A DNA stretch of 64,000 nucleotides from Colocasia esculenta (taxonomy: Eukaryota > Streptophyta > Magnoliopsida > Alismatales > Araceae): NCBI GenBank assembly GCA_014218235.1, contig CM024759.1, positions 78,265,079 to 78,329,078 of the forward strand. Reading direction: 5' to 3'. Each line of letters starts with the position of its first letter. The stretch's first letter is position 1. Under the pieces are notes generated by a model, which saw only the letters and a program-made list of their open reading frames with translations, was not told the origin of the DNA and made no database searches. A program made the translations under genes and the position numbers. This document shows positions 21,301 through 32,548 of this stretch, piece by piece.

Positions 21301-24237
21301 TGTGTTTTAACCTTTTATATATACTTACCTGTTTTTAGATCCATCAATTGAATGCCCAACCCAATCCGGGGATCCAAATTATATTCCGTCAGTTTCTACA
21401 CGTCACTTTAACCCACCCGGTCGTGTCGGAGAAAACGGCACACCGATCCGATCCCTATTTGGGATTTTGGACCCCCGGGTTGCGTGTTTTAACCATTTAT
21501 ATATGGTTGACCGTGTTTTTAGATCCGTCCTTTGAATGTCCAACCCAATCCGGGGATCCAAATTGGATTTCGTCAGTTTCTACACGTCACTTTAACCCAC
21601 CCGGTCGTGTCGGAGAAAACGACACGTCGATTGGATCCCTATTTGGGATTTTGGACCCCCGGGTTGTGTGTTTTAACCTTTTATATATACTTGTCTGTTT
21701 TTAGATCCGTCAATTGAATGCCCAACCCAATCCGGGGATCCAAATTGGATTCCGTCAGTTTCTACACGTCACTTTAACCCACCCGGTCGTGTCGGAGAAA
21801 ACGACACGTCGATTGGATCCCTATTTGGGATTTTAGACCCCCGAGTTGTGTGTTTTGACCCTTTATATATACTTGGGTGTTTTTTAGATCCGTCATTTGA
21901 ATGCTCAACCCAATCCGGAGATCTAAATTGGATTCCGTCAGTTCCCACACGTCACTTTAACCCACCCGGTCGTGTCAGACAAAACGGCACGCCGATCCGA
22001 TCCCTATTTGGGATTTTGGACCCCCGGGTTGTGTCTTTTGACGCTTTATATATACTTGGGTGTTTTTTAGATCCGTCAATTGAACGCCCGACCCAATCCT
22101 AAGTATATGAAATTAATACTAATACTGACCTGAGCTGCTGGCTGTGTGGGGCGTACTCCCTGCATTATTGACATGAACTGCTGAACCATATTGCTGAACT
22201 GCGTCTGTAGCTGTAGCCGCTGCGTCTCTATCTGTACCTGCTGCGCCTGTAGCTGTATCCGCTGCGTCTGTAGCTCTTCCCGCTGCGTCTGTAGCTCTGT
22301 ACATAGCTCCTCCCGAATGATGCCTCTAATGTCCTCTACACCACTGACGGGCGGCGCAGAAGATGAACTCACGTGTGCCGGAGGAGCGATCGAACTGGCA
22401 TATGAGGACAACACTCGATGAGTATCCAGGCTGTCCCCAAAGCCGTACACTCGACCCTTCCTCGGCACTCCCGCTGCCTCGACCCAAGCGTCCGCATCCA
22501 AATCTGGCTGGGGAGTGCCCTCTGTGTAGCGCTCCGCCATCGTCCTGTTGTACGTCTCCTGTAAAATAATTTAAAATTAAATTATTGAAAACAAATTACT
22601 TTAATATCATAATTGAATTCATAATTTAAAGCTTGACTTACAGCAATCGTGCGGGCACTCTTGGTAACATAGTCATCCGTCCCCTTCCGCTTATCAGTCC
22701 GGTCAAATAACTCGCGGAAAGTAGGGGCACGCTCCAGGTCGTGATGCTTAAAATTCAACAAAATTAGTTACTTTCACAATAATAATCCATATATATATAT
22801 GAATCGAACAATAAAATACTTACCAATTTTTGACTGTGGGTCGCATAAGATACGGATCCACTAGTATGCACATTCTTCTCCGGTTGAGTTTCTCTATTGC
22901 GTATTGCCGCCTGTGACCGCTGCTGCCATGGTCCAGCAGCCCAACGCGCGCAAAGGGACTCCCAATAATCCGTCCGCAGCCAAACATGGCCGTAATCCAC
23001 CCAAGCCATAGGTTCCCCGGTTGCCTGTGGTCTTCATTGCCTTGTCCCGTGCCTCCCACATCGACTTTCTTAAATTAGTCTGGGCCGTAATCTCCCAGAC
23101 GGCTCGAGCCCGAGGGAGATCCTTGGGTCTCGTGAACGCGAACCTTCGCTGTAAAGAAATAAAATTAATCAACGTTCTGCAATAAACCCAAATTAATAAT
23201 AATTGAATAAATGACTTCAACTCTTCTAAAAAATAAAAATACCGTAAACATGTCAAATAATAAATCCCGGACTGGCACCGGGAAGTCTCTCCATGCATCC
23301 ACTGATCCTGGAATATGTGTGTGGACCAGCGTCGTAATATAGCGGGAAGCAGGACTGGGATCTATCTTCCCCCTGCAATTCCACATTAATTTTCTACATG
23401 AAATGTATATCCTAAATAACAAATACAGTAACACTGAGATGATGAACTTTACTTTGAGATCCAGCATGGTTGTCGTCCTGGTAGCTGAGGCCCCTCCTCA
23501 GCTGCTGGATGCTGGCTCTCCACCTCTGTTGAAAACAATTTAGTACACTTTTATTGTATAAATTGCAAGAGACCAAACATACTAATCTATTGAAACATAT
23601 GTTTACCTTGTGGTGAGGAAGAAGACGAAGGTGGCGTGGACGGGGAGGCAGTCCCTGCAAAATTTCATACACATTAGAAATTATGAATTTCAAATAAACA
23701 AGAATATAGAAATTTACCTGTCGCAGGGACGACGGGCGTGGACGGAGAGGCAGTCCCTGCAAAATTTCATACACATTAGAAATTATGAATTTCAAATAAA
23801 CAACAATGTAGAAAATTACCTGTCGCTGGGACGACAGGCGTGGACGGGGAGGCAGTCCCTGCAAAATTTCATACACATTAGAAATTATGAATTTCAAATA
23901 AACAACAATGTAGAAAATTACCTGTCGCTGGGACGACGGGCGTGGACGGGGAGGCAGTCCCTGCAATATTTCATACACATTAGAAATTATGAATTTCAAA
24001 TAAACAACAATATAGAAATTTACCTGTCGCTGGGAAGACGGGCGTGGACGGGGAGGCAGTCCCTGTAAAATTGTATGTACGTTAGTTCTCGTGAAATCAA
24101 TATAAACAATAATACCCATATGGTTTTTTGTGTACATATGCATATACCTGTCGCGGACCTGGAGGCAGACGTGGACGGGAGGCAGTCCCTCTGCCAACGG
24201 ACGTGGCAACCATCCGACTGCGTCCTCCACGTACCAT
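15302..24237 (-). CDS. CACTA Transposase_24-type gene, 12 exons, one frameshift
   Basis: Exons by splice sites and frame (minus strand): 24237-24148, 24062-24024, 23960-23922, 23858-23820, 23756-23718, 23654-23607, 23523-23453, 23372-23243, 23148-22824, 22746-22642, 22558-22130, 15361-15302. Together they give about 470 residues. The N-terminus is Arg/Pro-rich with GLPPRPRPSSQRQ units. The middle has RYITTLVHTHIPGSVDAW, DLLFDMFT, RRFAFTRPKDLPRAR, AWVDYGHVW and HHDLERAPTFRELF, which is the Ptta/En/Spm (Transposase_24) pattern. A Q-rich coiled coil (TELQTQREELQTQ) follows, and the end is DPAPDDDEAGTVDDPADLC. One extra base in the C run at 23015-23018 breaks exon 9. In En/Spm the second protein binds subterminal repeats; that role here is inference. 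The last intron is 6.8 kb. Confidence 0.75.
15484..22100. repeat. ~183 bp tandem repeat array, about 36 units
   Basis: Units of 182-184 bp repeat head to tail, each with GATCCAAATTGGATT, a GTGTCGGAGAAAA block and GGATTTTGGACCCCC. Two subtypes differ in the linker. One has TTTATATATGGTTGACCGTG followed by a CCTTTGAATG start. The other has TTTTATATATACTTACCTG followed by CAATTGAATG. Because a 183-base unit is 61 codons, plus-strand frames stay open across units; these are not genes. The array lies wholly within the last intron of the CACTA gene. Confidence 0.97.
16390..20055. repeat. Higher-order duplication of a 10-unit block
   Basis: Marker variants recur in the same order about 1,830 bp apart: TGTTCAACC plus CACTTAAACC (16400, 18236), AATCCGAGGATC plus CGTCTG (16590, 18423), ACGACGATTGGATCTC (16870, 18698), CACGCCGATCCGATCC (17592, 19424) and CATTTTAACCC (18109, 19938). 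This shows that a block of ten ~183 bp units was duplicated as a whole. Confidence 0.75.
22130..22558 (-). other. Exon 11 of the CACTA gene (coiled-coil exon)
   Basis: 429 nt, phase 0 at both ends. Acceptor ttttacag and donor CAG/GTCAGTATT. It encodes ETYNRTMAERYTEG, a Ser/Ala-rich stretch and a Gln-rich heptad segment (LQAQQVQIETQRLQLQ), ending QPAAQ. The reading joins in frame to the terminal exon at 15361. Confidence 0.8.
23607..24062 (-). repeat. Tandemly duplicated 39-nt exons, period ~102 bp
   Basis: Five head-to-tail units, each an exon flanked by an acceptor (tttgcag or close) and a donor (CAG/GTAAT or GTAAA). Four encode close variants of the 13-residue unit GLPPRPRPSSQRQ. The fifth, at 23607-23654, is a 16-residue variant ending LPHHK. 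Thirty-nine nucleotides keep phase 0, so any number of units can be spliced in without shifting the frame. Confidence 0.85.
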
Positions 24238-24353
24238 ATCCCTATTGATACAAATAAAGATATAGCAAGTCATCAGCACTCAATTTGAAGTAGCAATTTA
24301 TTATGAACATGTAATTAACAACAACACCAATTTCTTACAAAATATGCAGTATA

Positions 24354-26162
24354 TTATCTATATTCATCATCAGATGCTGAAGACATGTTTAATTCAGCAT
24401 CATCTTCATCATCATCCTGGAATTCATCATCATCATCTTGGGAGTCTTCCTCCACATCAGACTCCACCTCCCGCTCAGCGACATTTGGGTCAACTTCTTC
24501 TTGTTCGTTATCCTTATGTAAGCAAATTGTTTCATTTATATCATGAACATTGTACTGCGTAGAAGCTGCCAACTCTCGTGCGTCACTCCGATCTGATTGG
24601 AAAAAGTTGTCATTAACCTTCGAGCTCATCATCAGTCGGGAGAAGCTCATACTCAGGGAATAGTCTTGATTTCACTCTACATGCAGCCCACCAATCTCTT
24701 AATTTGAGGGATGTATAATTTGAATAATAAACTTGTTGGGCTTGTGCCGCCAGGATGAATGGCTCATATGTACTCAATTTGGACTTATGCTTCACATCGA
24801 TTAATCCATATGTTGTGTCATGACGAATAGATGTCGGGTCAAACCAATGACACTTGAACAGAAATACATTGTTGTCTTGTCCCAAAAATTGCAGTTCAAT
24901 GACTTCTTCGAGAATGCCATAATAGTCATTTCATTTTCATTGTAGGCACTTCCCTTCACACATACGCCGCTGTTCATCGTAGACTTATTCCGTCCATAAT
25001 CTCTCGTGTGAAATCTGTATCCATTCACAATGTAGCCTGGATAGACACGTACAATCTTCGAGAGGCCAAAACTAATCTGTTGTACTCTTGAATCGGGAAT
25101 GAAGCCTTGTTCAACCTATTATGAGATAAATAGACAAACATTGAATAAATGACTTCAACTCAGTCTGCATAAAAACATAACACTTATGTTTTGGAATAAT
25201 TAGACACATACTCGAGATCTTAACCAAGTAGGAAAATACTTCTCCCATTCCTTTTCAACCTGCACGTCAGTTAGACGTGGATTCCGTCGCAATATGACCG
25301 ATTCAAACTCTCTGCAATGTAAATATCACATAACCGTTAGGTTCTGCAGGAATGCACGCAAATGATGACGAATAAGCGTGGAGAGCTTACTGAATGTAGG
25401 GTTCTAGTTCTTCGCAATTCATGAACACGTAGATCTCCGCAGCTACCAACTCTCTGTCTTGGAGTGCGCGAGTAGATGAAGATCCGAACGCCCGTCCGGG
25501 ACACTTGAATACAGAGAGTCGGTCTGACACCTCGGAATCTCCACCATCATCATTACGTGGAGGTTGAGTGCGTTGGGTTCGTATTTCCGTGTCAAAGTAC
25601 ATCGAACAGAAGTTCGATATCTCCTCAATGAGGTACGCTTGAGTAATGGAGTCCTCAACTTGTGCTTTGTTGCGGACTTTCATCTTAAGATCGTACATGC
25701 ACCTACGACAATAATTCAAATGCATACATAAGTAATATAAAAGATCGTCGTAATGACAATAAATTGAGATGTAGAAATATACCTCTCAAACGGATACATC
25801 CATTGAAATTGTACTGGTCCTCCGACCCTTGCCTCATATGGTAAATGGATGATCAGGTGCTCCATTGAATCAAAGAATGTTGGAGGAAATATTTTCTCTA
25901 ATTTGCAGACTGTCTGAATTATATTTTGCTCCATATTTTGCAAGTCATGAATTTTGAGTTCTGATGCAGATAAAATCCTGAAGAATTGACTCAGCTCAGT
26001 CATTGCTCCCCATATTTGTTTCGGCAACAACTCACGAAAAGCAAGAGGCATCAGTCTTTGCATGAAAACATGGCAGTTATGACTCTTCATTCCGTATATT
26101 TTTCCCTCGTTCACATTTACACACCGCTCAATATTCGAGACATATCCATCCGGAAATCTCAT
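24354..26162 (-). pseudogene. TNPD-type CACTA transposase, C-terminal half (DUF4218, DUF4216)
   Basis: Exons on the minus strand: ~26157-25783 (RFPDGYVSNIERCVN, HNCHVFMQRLMPLAF, KIFPPTFFDSMEHL, GGPVQFQWMYPFER = DUF4218); 25702-25391 (KMKVRNKAQVEDSI, YLIEEISNFCSMYF); 25311-25212 (VILRRNPRLTDVQV); ~25118-24620 (PGYIVNGYRFHTRDYGR, VCVKGSAYNENE, VFLFKCHWFDPT = DUF4216); then an acidic tail ending SSASDDEYR. Frameshifts lie near 24926 (after NENE) and at 24619-24620 (one extra G). Upstream of RFPDG an in-frame TGA and AT-rich DNA follow, so the DDE-type Transposase_21 part is absent. It cannot encode an active transposase. Confidence 0.85.
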
Positions 26163-26900
26163 GTAGTCATTTCATACAAAAATATCACAAAGAACTAAGT
26201 CTCACAGGCGGCCTTAAATATAATTCAACATGTGTAATTATAAGCAAAGTAATAAAATTCTTCTTTCATTATTACAAGCAATTTGCATCTTTCATATATG
26301 CAACAAAGTAATCTCCTTAAATTTAATTAGCATCATCAACATATAATATGTAGTAATGTACAACAAGAGTCACAATCGGCCTATGACATACAGAACATGA
26401 GAATATGTTGCTTCATTTAAATCTTGTCCTCTGTTTGAACAACAATAGATCCATGTAATTGTAAAATATATTAATACATGCAAACCATTAAGGAATGAAA
26501 TCATAATTGATTTAAATTAACATTGATTAATTACTTGTGACAACAATTCTCTTTTTACCAAAACCATGGTCTATGTGAGTTCATGTACAATAAATAAATT
26601 AATATAAAAAGATGGTAGATGGTAGCACATAGTACAATAAAAAAGTAATAAAGAAAAGTAGTTAGGGTTAACCCAACTCGTTTTAAATTTTCTCTACATC
26701 TGATTAGACTTTATAACAAACAAATATAGTATTTTATATAGTTGACGACCATTCTAATAGAAAGTTAAATGGGTGGTGAAAAGTAACTAATTAAATTAAG
26801 TTTTTTTAGATATTTATTTAAAATAGATTAGTACATGTTAATTATGTTAATGTCACATGTTAATTCTTAATTATATTTATTTAGTTTGCATGTATTAATT
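26163..26900. other. AT-rich gene-free stretch beyond the CACTA remnant
   Basis: No coding domain or repeat signature seen. It may be the intron upstream of the DUF4218 exon, since a weak acceptor (catgag) occurs near 26158. Confidence 0.35.
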
Positions 26901-26904
26901 TATT

Positions 26905-27290
26905 AGGGTGTAGGAGGGAGGGGGCCGGGTGCAGGGGGGAGGGGGGCCGGGTGGGAAGGGGAGGGGGGTGTGTGCAGGGGAGGGGGCCGGGTGGGGGGGG
27001 GGGCATCCCGCAGGGGGGAGGGGGCCAGGTGGGAAGGGGAGGGGGCCGGGTGCAGGAGGAGGGGGGCAGGGTGGGGGGGGGGAGGGGGCCGGGTGGGGGG
27101 GGGGGGCATCCCGCAGGGGGGAGGGGGCCAGGTGGGAAGGGGAGGGGGGCTGGGTGGGGGGGGGGCATCCCGCAGGGGGGGGGCCAGGTGGAAGGGGAGG
27201 GGGGCGGGTGCAGGAGGGAGGGGGGCCGGGTGCAGGGGGGAGGGGGGCATCGCGCGCAGGGGGGGGGGGGGGTGGGACTCATCGGGGAGA
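26905..27290 (+). repeat. G-run minisatellite
   Basis: Variable units of G4-G12 runs separated by CC, T or GCATCCCGCA, about 380 bp. Segments such as GGGGGGGGCATCCCGCAGGG recur four times. There are dozens of G runs of four or more on one strand, which favours G-quadruplex structure. Confidence 0.9.
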
Positions 27291-27395
27291 GGGCGCCGGC
27301 GGCGAGCGGCGGCGAGCGGCGGCGAGCGGCGCAGGAGCGGTGGCGAGCGGCGCAGGGCGGCGGCGAAGGCGGAGCGGCGACCGGCGACCGGCGGC
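27291..27395 (+). repeat. GGCGAGCGGC repeats
   Basis: Short units of GGCGAGCGGC and close variants between the G-run tract and the GA tract. Confidence 0.8.
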
Positions 27396-27462
27396 GAGAG
27401 AGAGAGAGAGAGAGCGGGAGAGGGAAAGAAGAGAGAGAGAGAGAGCGGGAGAGGAAAGAGGG

Positions 27463-27549
<87 letters not shown>
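27396..27549 (+). repeat. (GA)n microsatellite
   Basis: GA dinucleotides, interrupted up to about 27465 and then near perfect to 27549 (about 40 units). Open frames on either strand read as Arg-Glu or Ser-Leu repeats and are not genes. Confidence 0.97.
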
Positions 27550-27556
<7 letters not shown>

Positions 27557-30200
27557 CATGATTTGTGGTAATCATTTTTTACTTCGGCAAAGAATTTTAT
27601 CATAATAATATATCATATTTGGTAGAAATATAAAATATAAAAAGGAATGAACATAATTGAGTTTGTCCTAAATTCTTACTTTTTTTGTCACATAATCACT
27701 ATAGCTAACTAATTTTTTTTAAAAAACTTCTCTTCTCAATAAATACATTTAAATAATTTCTCTAATTTTTCGGGTTGATGCTTATGTATATCAAGTACTT
27801 ATATTGAGAATTGTCGGGATCGCTTAAAAGTATATACACATCTCATTTTTGTCAAAAAAAAAACATGTTATTTGATAAAGAAGGGATGGTGATGTCAATA
27901 TTTATGTACCATATAGCTATCTTTACATAAGTCATGAATCTAAAATCCGAATGGTTCTTAGAGAGACATGTGATGTAGTGACCTTAAAAAATCTCTTTTT
28001 ACTTTTTAAAATTTATCAAAAGATCAAATTCTCAAAAATTTAAAGAAAAAGCCGTTAATAGAAGGAACCTCAAGTCTCTAGAATATCTAACATGAAGAGT
28101 AGCTCCTCATTCTTTTATTAGTGGAAATCAACTACCGGTCCAAATCTTGATCTACTACTTATTTTTAGGTCATGAAATTAATGTCCAAGTATATTTTTTG
28201 GATTGTAGTTGTGGAGTTAGACTTCGAATGTGTTTGTTACCTAGTCTTATTATTTGTTTATATTGAATGTGCTGAACGTAACAAATATATCATGTCTTAT
28301 ATTATTCTTTGATATGCTGTAGATTTTGTTATTTGAACGTGACTTCAATATTTTGTATTAAAAAATATAATGGCATCTGATCATATGAGGTGATATATTT
28401 ATATAATTATATTTTTATGAAATAAATAGAAAACTATAAAATAATTAAATAGATTCTTACTACTAGTATTCTTGTCATCGATTGTACGTATTCCCATGAG
28501 TTTTTTTCTTTCTTTTTCTATCCCTTTTCTACAATTTTATTCTCATGATGAGATGGCTTATTTTCTACACCATGAGTAAAGGGATAGAGAAGAGTTAAGT
28601 AATAATTAGTAGTGGGTGTATCTTTAGTTATAAGCTGATAAAATAAGGATATTAGTGTGCAAGATGTCTGCATAAACTATAATATTATTCTACTATAAAA
28701 AAACTTATTGTTCAAAGATGTTATTGCATGATAGGAGGATAAAATTTAACTTTGTAAGGTTGGATTCCTCAATTATTGACAAAATTTGGAGATGTATGAG
28801 CTCTTGTGACCACCCATTTGATATGACTAAAAGTACATCAAAATGAGAACATCATCTTCATAGAATAATCATAAGTTGCCGTAGCGAGATCTGTAGTTAT
28901 TATAAGCTCCTAACTTTATATGTTAAAAAGTCCATTAGATAATGTTAGATTAAGACCAATAGATTTACCTATTTGAAAAGTTTGGATTTAATAAGTGTTT
29001 AACCCATGAATTAGATGTTCAGTCAACTTATAAATAGTATAATTTTTAATAAACATATTCAACGAAGTTGTTTAGCATGTTAGAATCCTAACTTAGTCAA
29101 ATCACCACGCTATATGGTGTTCAATAAAGCAAGTTATTATAATAATTTTATAAAATAATAAAAATTAAATTGTCATTCTGAAACTATTTTTTGAAAGAAA
29201 TTTAGCAATTGTACAAAGTAAATACATTGTGAATAAAAAAATTGTGATAGTTCAAAATCTTAGTATTACTTATTTCATATTGTGGATAATTCATTGTATA
29301 TTGATACATATCTAACTAAATTCCTCGTAATAGACTATTGTATTGTATATCTATATATCTAGTAGTTTTATTTAATAAAAATACACATGTATAAGTTTAT
29401 TAATCTTCATAAAATGTACATATATGTTCAATTAATTTGTGTAAATTAACATGCATGCATAAAATGGTGGCTCTTTGAAATAAAAGTACTTAATATATTG
29501 TCGAGACTAATTGTGAGACTATGAATATAATTGTAATTTCAATTGAAGATGATAATAATAAAAATTCTAGATAAATTGTAGAAGCGAGCTTAGTGTTAGC
29601 TTTACTGTTATCACATTTAAAAATTGTGCAAGAAATGAAAATATTCTAAACTTGGTAAGATTACAAATTAATTAATTTTTTCTTTGAGAAAATTTTTGAT
29701 TGTTTAAATTTTCTTTGAAAATTCTATCTTCTAATTATCACATGTTTAAAAGTGTAAAATTTGATTAAAAAAATAAACAAACAGGTACATAATGCCAGGT
29801 TTATTTTGTACCTCTTCTTTTAATCAGAATATGAGATCTGTCCACCACATATAAATACTTCCATTTCTAAAGAAGTAATAACAATACTTGCAATATAAGG
29901 AAATATATTTACAATCACTTCCATTTCCTAACACACATATAACACATGTCATTTGAAAAAAGAAACTACAAAGAAGATTACAATAATGTCCAAATAGATC
30001 TGTGAGTTTTGAAAATTAACATATAAAAAAGTGATATTTTCTTACTTTGAATGTTGAAGATAACTCAAGTGTCAAAGATAATCTCAAAACTGGCAGAGTC
30101 CACCAAAACCTGCAATATAAGAAAGAGATAAAAAAATTACAAACTTACAAATAAATTAACAAACTAGAAGCATTAAAAATCACATTCCAACTCACATAGT
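27550..30200. other. AT-rich gene-free stretch
   Basis: No domain, RNA gene or terminal repeat recognised on either strand. It lies between the microsatellite and the end of the second CACTA-type gene. Confidence 0.4.
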
Positions 30201-32170
30201 CTCTAAGCCACGGGATGTGCTTCCTATTGCATCTTTAATTTTTTCGGAAATTATGGTCCTTCACATTAAGGGGGCATCTAGCTTATTTGCATACGGTAGG
30301 GAGACCTCATAATAAGCATTTCCAATGTGTTTTCCCGTCACCACCTTCTCTTTATCTGTGTTTATCATATTGGCAATACCCACTTACTGCCCCTCCAAAT
30401 CAAGCAATTTAACTCTTTTTCCTATGAGCTAAAAAATGCACAAATCAATAACAATTTGACACCAAATTAATTAACTCAAACTAATAAAAAAATAATACAT
30501 CACAAAATTTACCATAGTAAAAGGCTAAAGAGTTAATCAAGAAATAATGATGGAGGTCCTCCCAAAGGTCATGAAGCTTTACTGTTTGTTCACAATCTAA
30601 GCAATTTTGTTTGTCTAGACAATTTTCATCAAGTCCAATTTGGAAAAGTAACTCATTGTTCTTCTTAAAGTCAATATGTCATCATTTTCTCGTCATAGTG
30701 GGAGACATGAAACACCCAGAAGTGATTTAAATGTGAAATATTCTCAACGTAGATTTCTTCCCCATTTCATATTGTACTTGAATGATGATGATATAAAAAG
30801 GGGTCATTTGATAGGGCATTTAGAATTTGGAATTGAATGGAGCTAGTGGGAGACAAATTAAGCTTGAAATATCTTGTATCGAAATACTCTAAGTTGATTG
30901 GTATTTTGCATGTCGTCCATAAATAGTGGGGATGATCAATCTGGTTTAAAACAAAGTGAGTATTAACATATCCCCACCCTCTACTTGTATATTGGTTTAT
31001 GTATATATGGATTCTCACCTTGCATCTCTTGTAATAAGACCCTTAATGTCATTTCACATAGCCATTCAAATTTTGAACACCAATAGAGAAGAAACAATGT
31101 GGGGTGCCTAAAGTCCCAAAGGCCGAGGGAAGCTATAAGAAGAACATGGGTGGCCCAAAATTATGCATTTGAAAAATCTCATTAATATATAATATATAAC
31201 ATGTAAACACTAATTCTTTGTATTCGCGCAGTAAATGTGCATTTAAAGTAAATCTTAATTAAAAAATGATAAAGAAGAGCTAGTACAATTAGTAACAGAT
31301 ATGGACATAAACATAAAATTATGTTCATAACCTTAGTTTCATCATTCAAATTCATATCACTATAATCATCTTTGCTTGTCATCGATGAAGCAATGACTGG
31401 TGACCCTTGACAATGTTGTATATTGTCTCCCTAACACCATGAAAATTTAATCCATAACAGTAACATGATTTAAATAATGCTCATAAATGAGATTTCTATT
31501 ACTATAAAAAAGAAGTATAAGTGACATATCTATTAATATAAAAAAATAAAGAAATACATATGACTATTGGAGTCATTCTAATCATTTTCTCCTCTATTCT
31601 TTCTACCCTCTCAAATCTGTCTTCCAACTCCCTCACTCAATCTTTTAACCTTTTATTTTCTGTCCTTAAAACCTCGTTGGAAGAACCTCACTCACCCCTT
31701 TCAGCAAACATTTGGGATGAAGATACCTTTTCAGGTTGTGACTTTTTCATTTGTGTGATTTTCTCCTATTCAGATGCTAATTTAATATTGAACTACAGGC
31801 TGTGAAGAGACTTAAGAAATTATGAGATACAAAAATGAGAACTCACCATGACAATTGCACATGCCTCATTCACGAGCATTTCATCCTTTTGGGTGTGAGT
31901 AATAACAAATATATCACTGGTCTAACTCAACACCATGTTTGGCATACTGACAATTGGAATAAAATGTGATATCAAAAATATTTTTTTACAAGTATAAAAT
32001 AGTACTTACTCTTTCCATTGTATAAGAGATACCTCTGCCCAACAAATGTCCGTAAAAGATTGTGTGCCTGCACAGTGGTATCATTTCTGCCTTTTCTTAC
32101 TCTCTTTTCTGATGCTACTTTTTTAACCACAAATAGTAAGTAAAGATCAAATGAGTAATTTAAAACATCA
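30200..32170 (-). pseudogene. 3' exons: coiled coil, acidic segment and C-terminal domain
   Basis: ASEKRVRKGRNDTT near 32100 sits where the family has its NRAKQ-HTSG motif. A coiled coil (LRTENKRLKD, stop, ELEDRFERVERIEEKM) lies at about 31660-31560. SKDDYSDMNLND is near 31360. TGKHIGNAYYEVSLPY and KLDAPLNVKDHNFRK at about 30340-30230 match the domain that ends many Transposase_24 proteins. Exact exon edges are not resolved. Confidence 0.55.
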
Positions 32171-32200
32171 ATCCTCACGAATAGTAAGTAAACTCCTTAC

Positions 32201-32543
32201 CAGCCATTCCTCGATACACCATATTTTCACTACTTCTTTCCATTGTTCTATAGGTATAGCAAGTTTGTTAGAAGGGGGTTGTTGAATACTAGCTCGTTGT
32301 TTGGATTGAAGTAACACTTTTGGATAGTATACTTCATATATTTTCATTTTTTGGATAGGTCCTTCATCACCCATCTTCTATGGCAATCAGTAGTATCATA
32401 CTTCTGCTACAAAAAGTCAAAAAGTGTCAGCCATCAACTTTCATTGATATTACATGCACAATCACATTGACATTACCTGTACAAACTGCCACATATCATA
32501 TATGTAGCACTTAGGCATTTGTGCCTAATTTTGAATATGAATT
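32201..32543 (-). pseudogene. Transposase_24 exons after the solo LTR
   Basis: The first piece (32543-32477) has MPKCYIYDMWQFVQ before a GTAATG donor, with a TAG where the family has Trp. The second (32403-32201) has HRRWVMKDLSKK, a TGA where Trp is expected, then a one-base shift in a C run and IEQWKEVVKIWC before a GTAAGG donor. The spacing of Trp and basic residues fits the W-KWK-YF pattern of the family. Confidence 0.65.
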
Positions 32544-32548
32544 GATAA
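32544..32548. repeat. Target site duplication GATAA, left
   Basis: Pairs with 34808-34812 around solo LTR A. Confidence 0.85.

Larger units (their letters stand above)
14752..26162 (-). mobile_element. CACTA (En/Spm) transposon, 3' part
   Basis: The left end begins CACTACAAGAAAATGCGC, the canonical CACTA terminus, followed by subterminal repeats. Two minus-strand genes follow: a Transposase_24 gene (15302-24237) and, 116 bp upstream of it, the DUF4218/DUF4216 half of a TNPD transposase (24354-26162). The opposite terminus (TTTTCTTGTAGTG on the plus strand) was not found anywhere in the window and the catalytic Transposase_21 domain is absent, so the 5' half is missing or lies elsewhere. The probable 3-bp duplication at this end would be ATT (14749-14751). 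Confidence 0.82.

Noticed and set aside
15521..22102. Many plus-strand open frames of 61-240 codons
   Set aside because: They are the ~183 bp repeat read through. The unit is a multiple of three, so frames stay open, and the peptides just repeat the monomer.
23607..24068. CRISPR-like regular repeat
   Set aside because: Plant DNA. The repeat plus spacer are both duplicated, and the units are exons with splice sites.
26881..27605. Open frames of 170-240 codons on both strands
   Set aside because: Pure low-complexity translation of G-run, GGC and GA tracts.
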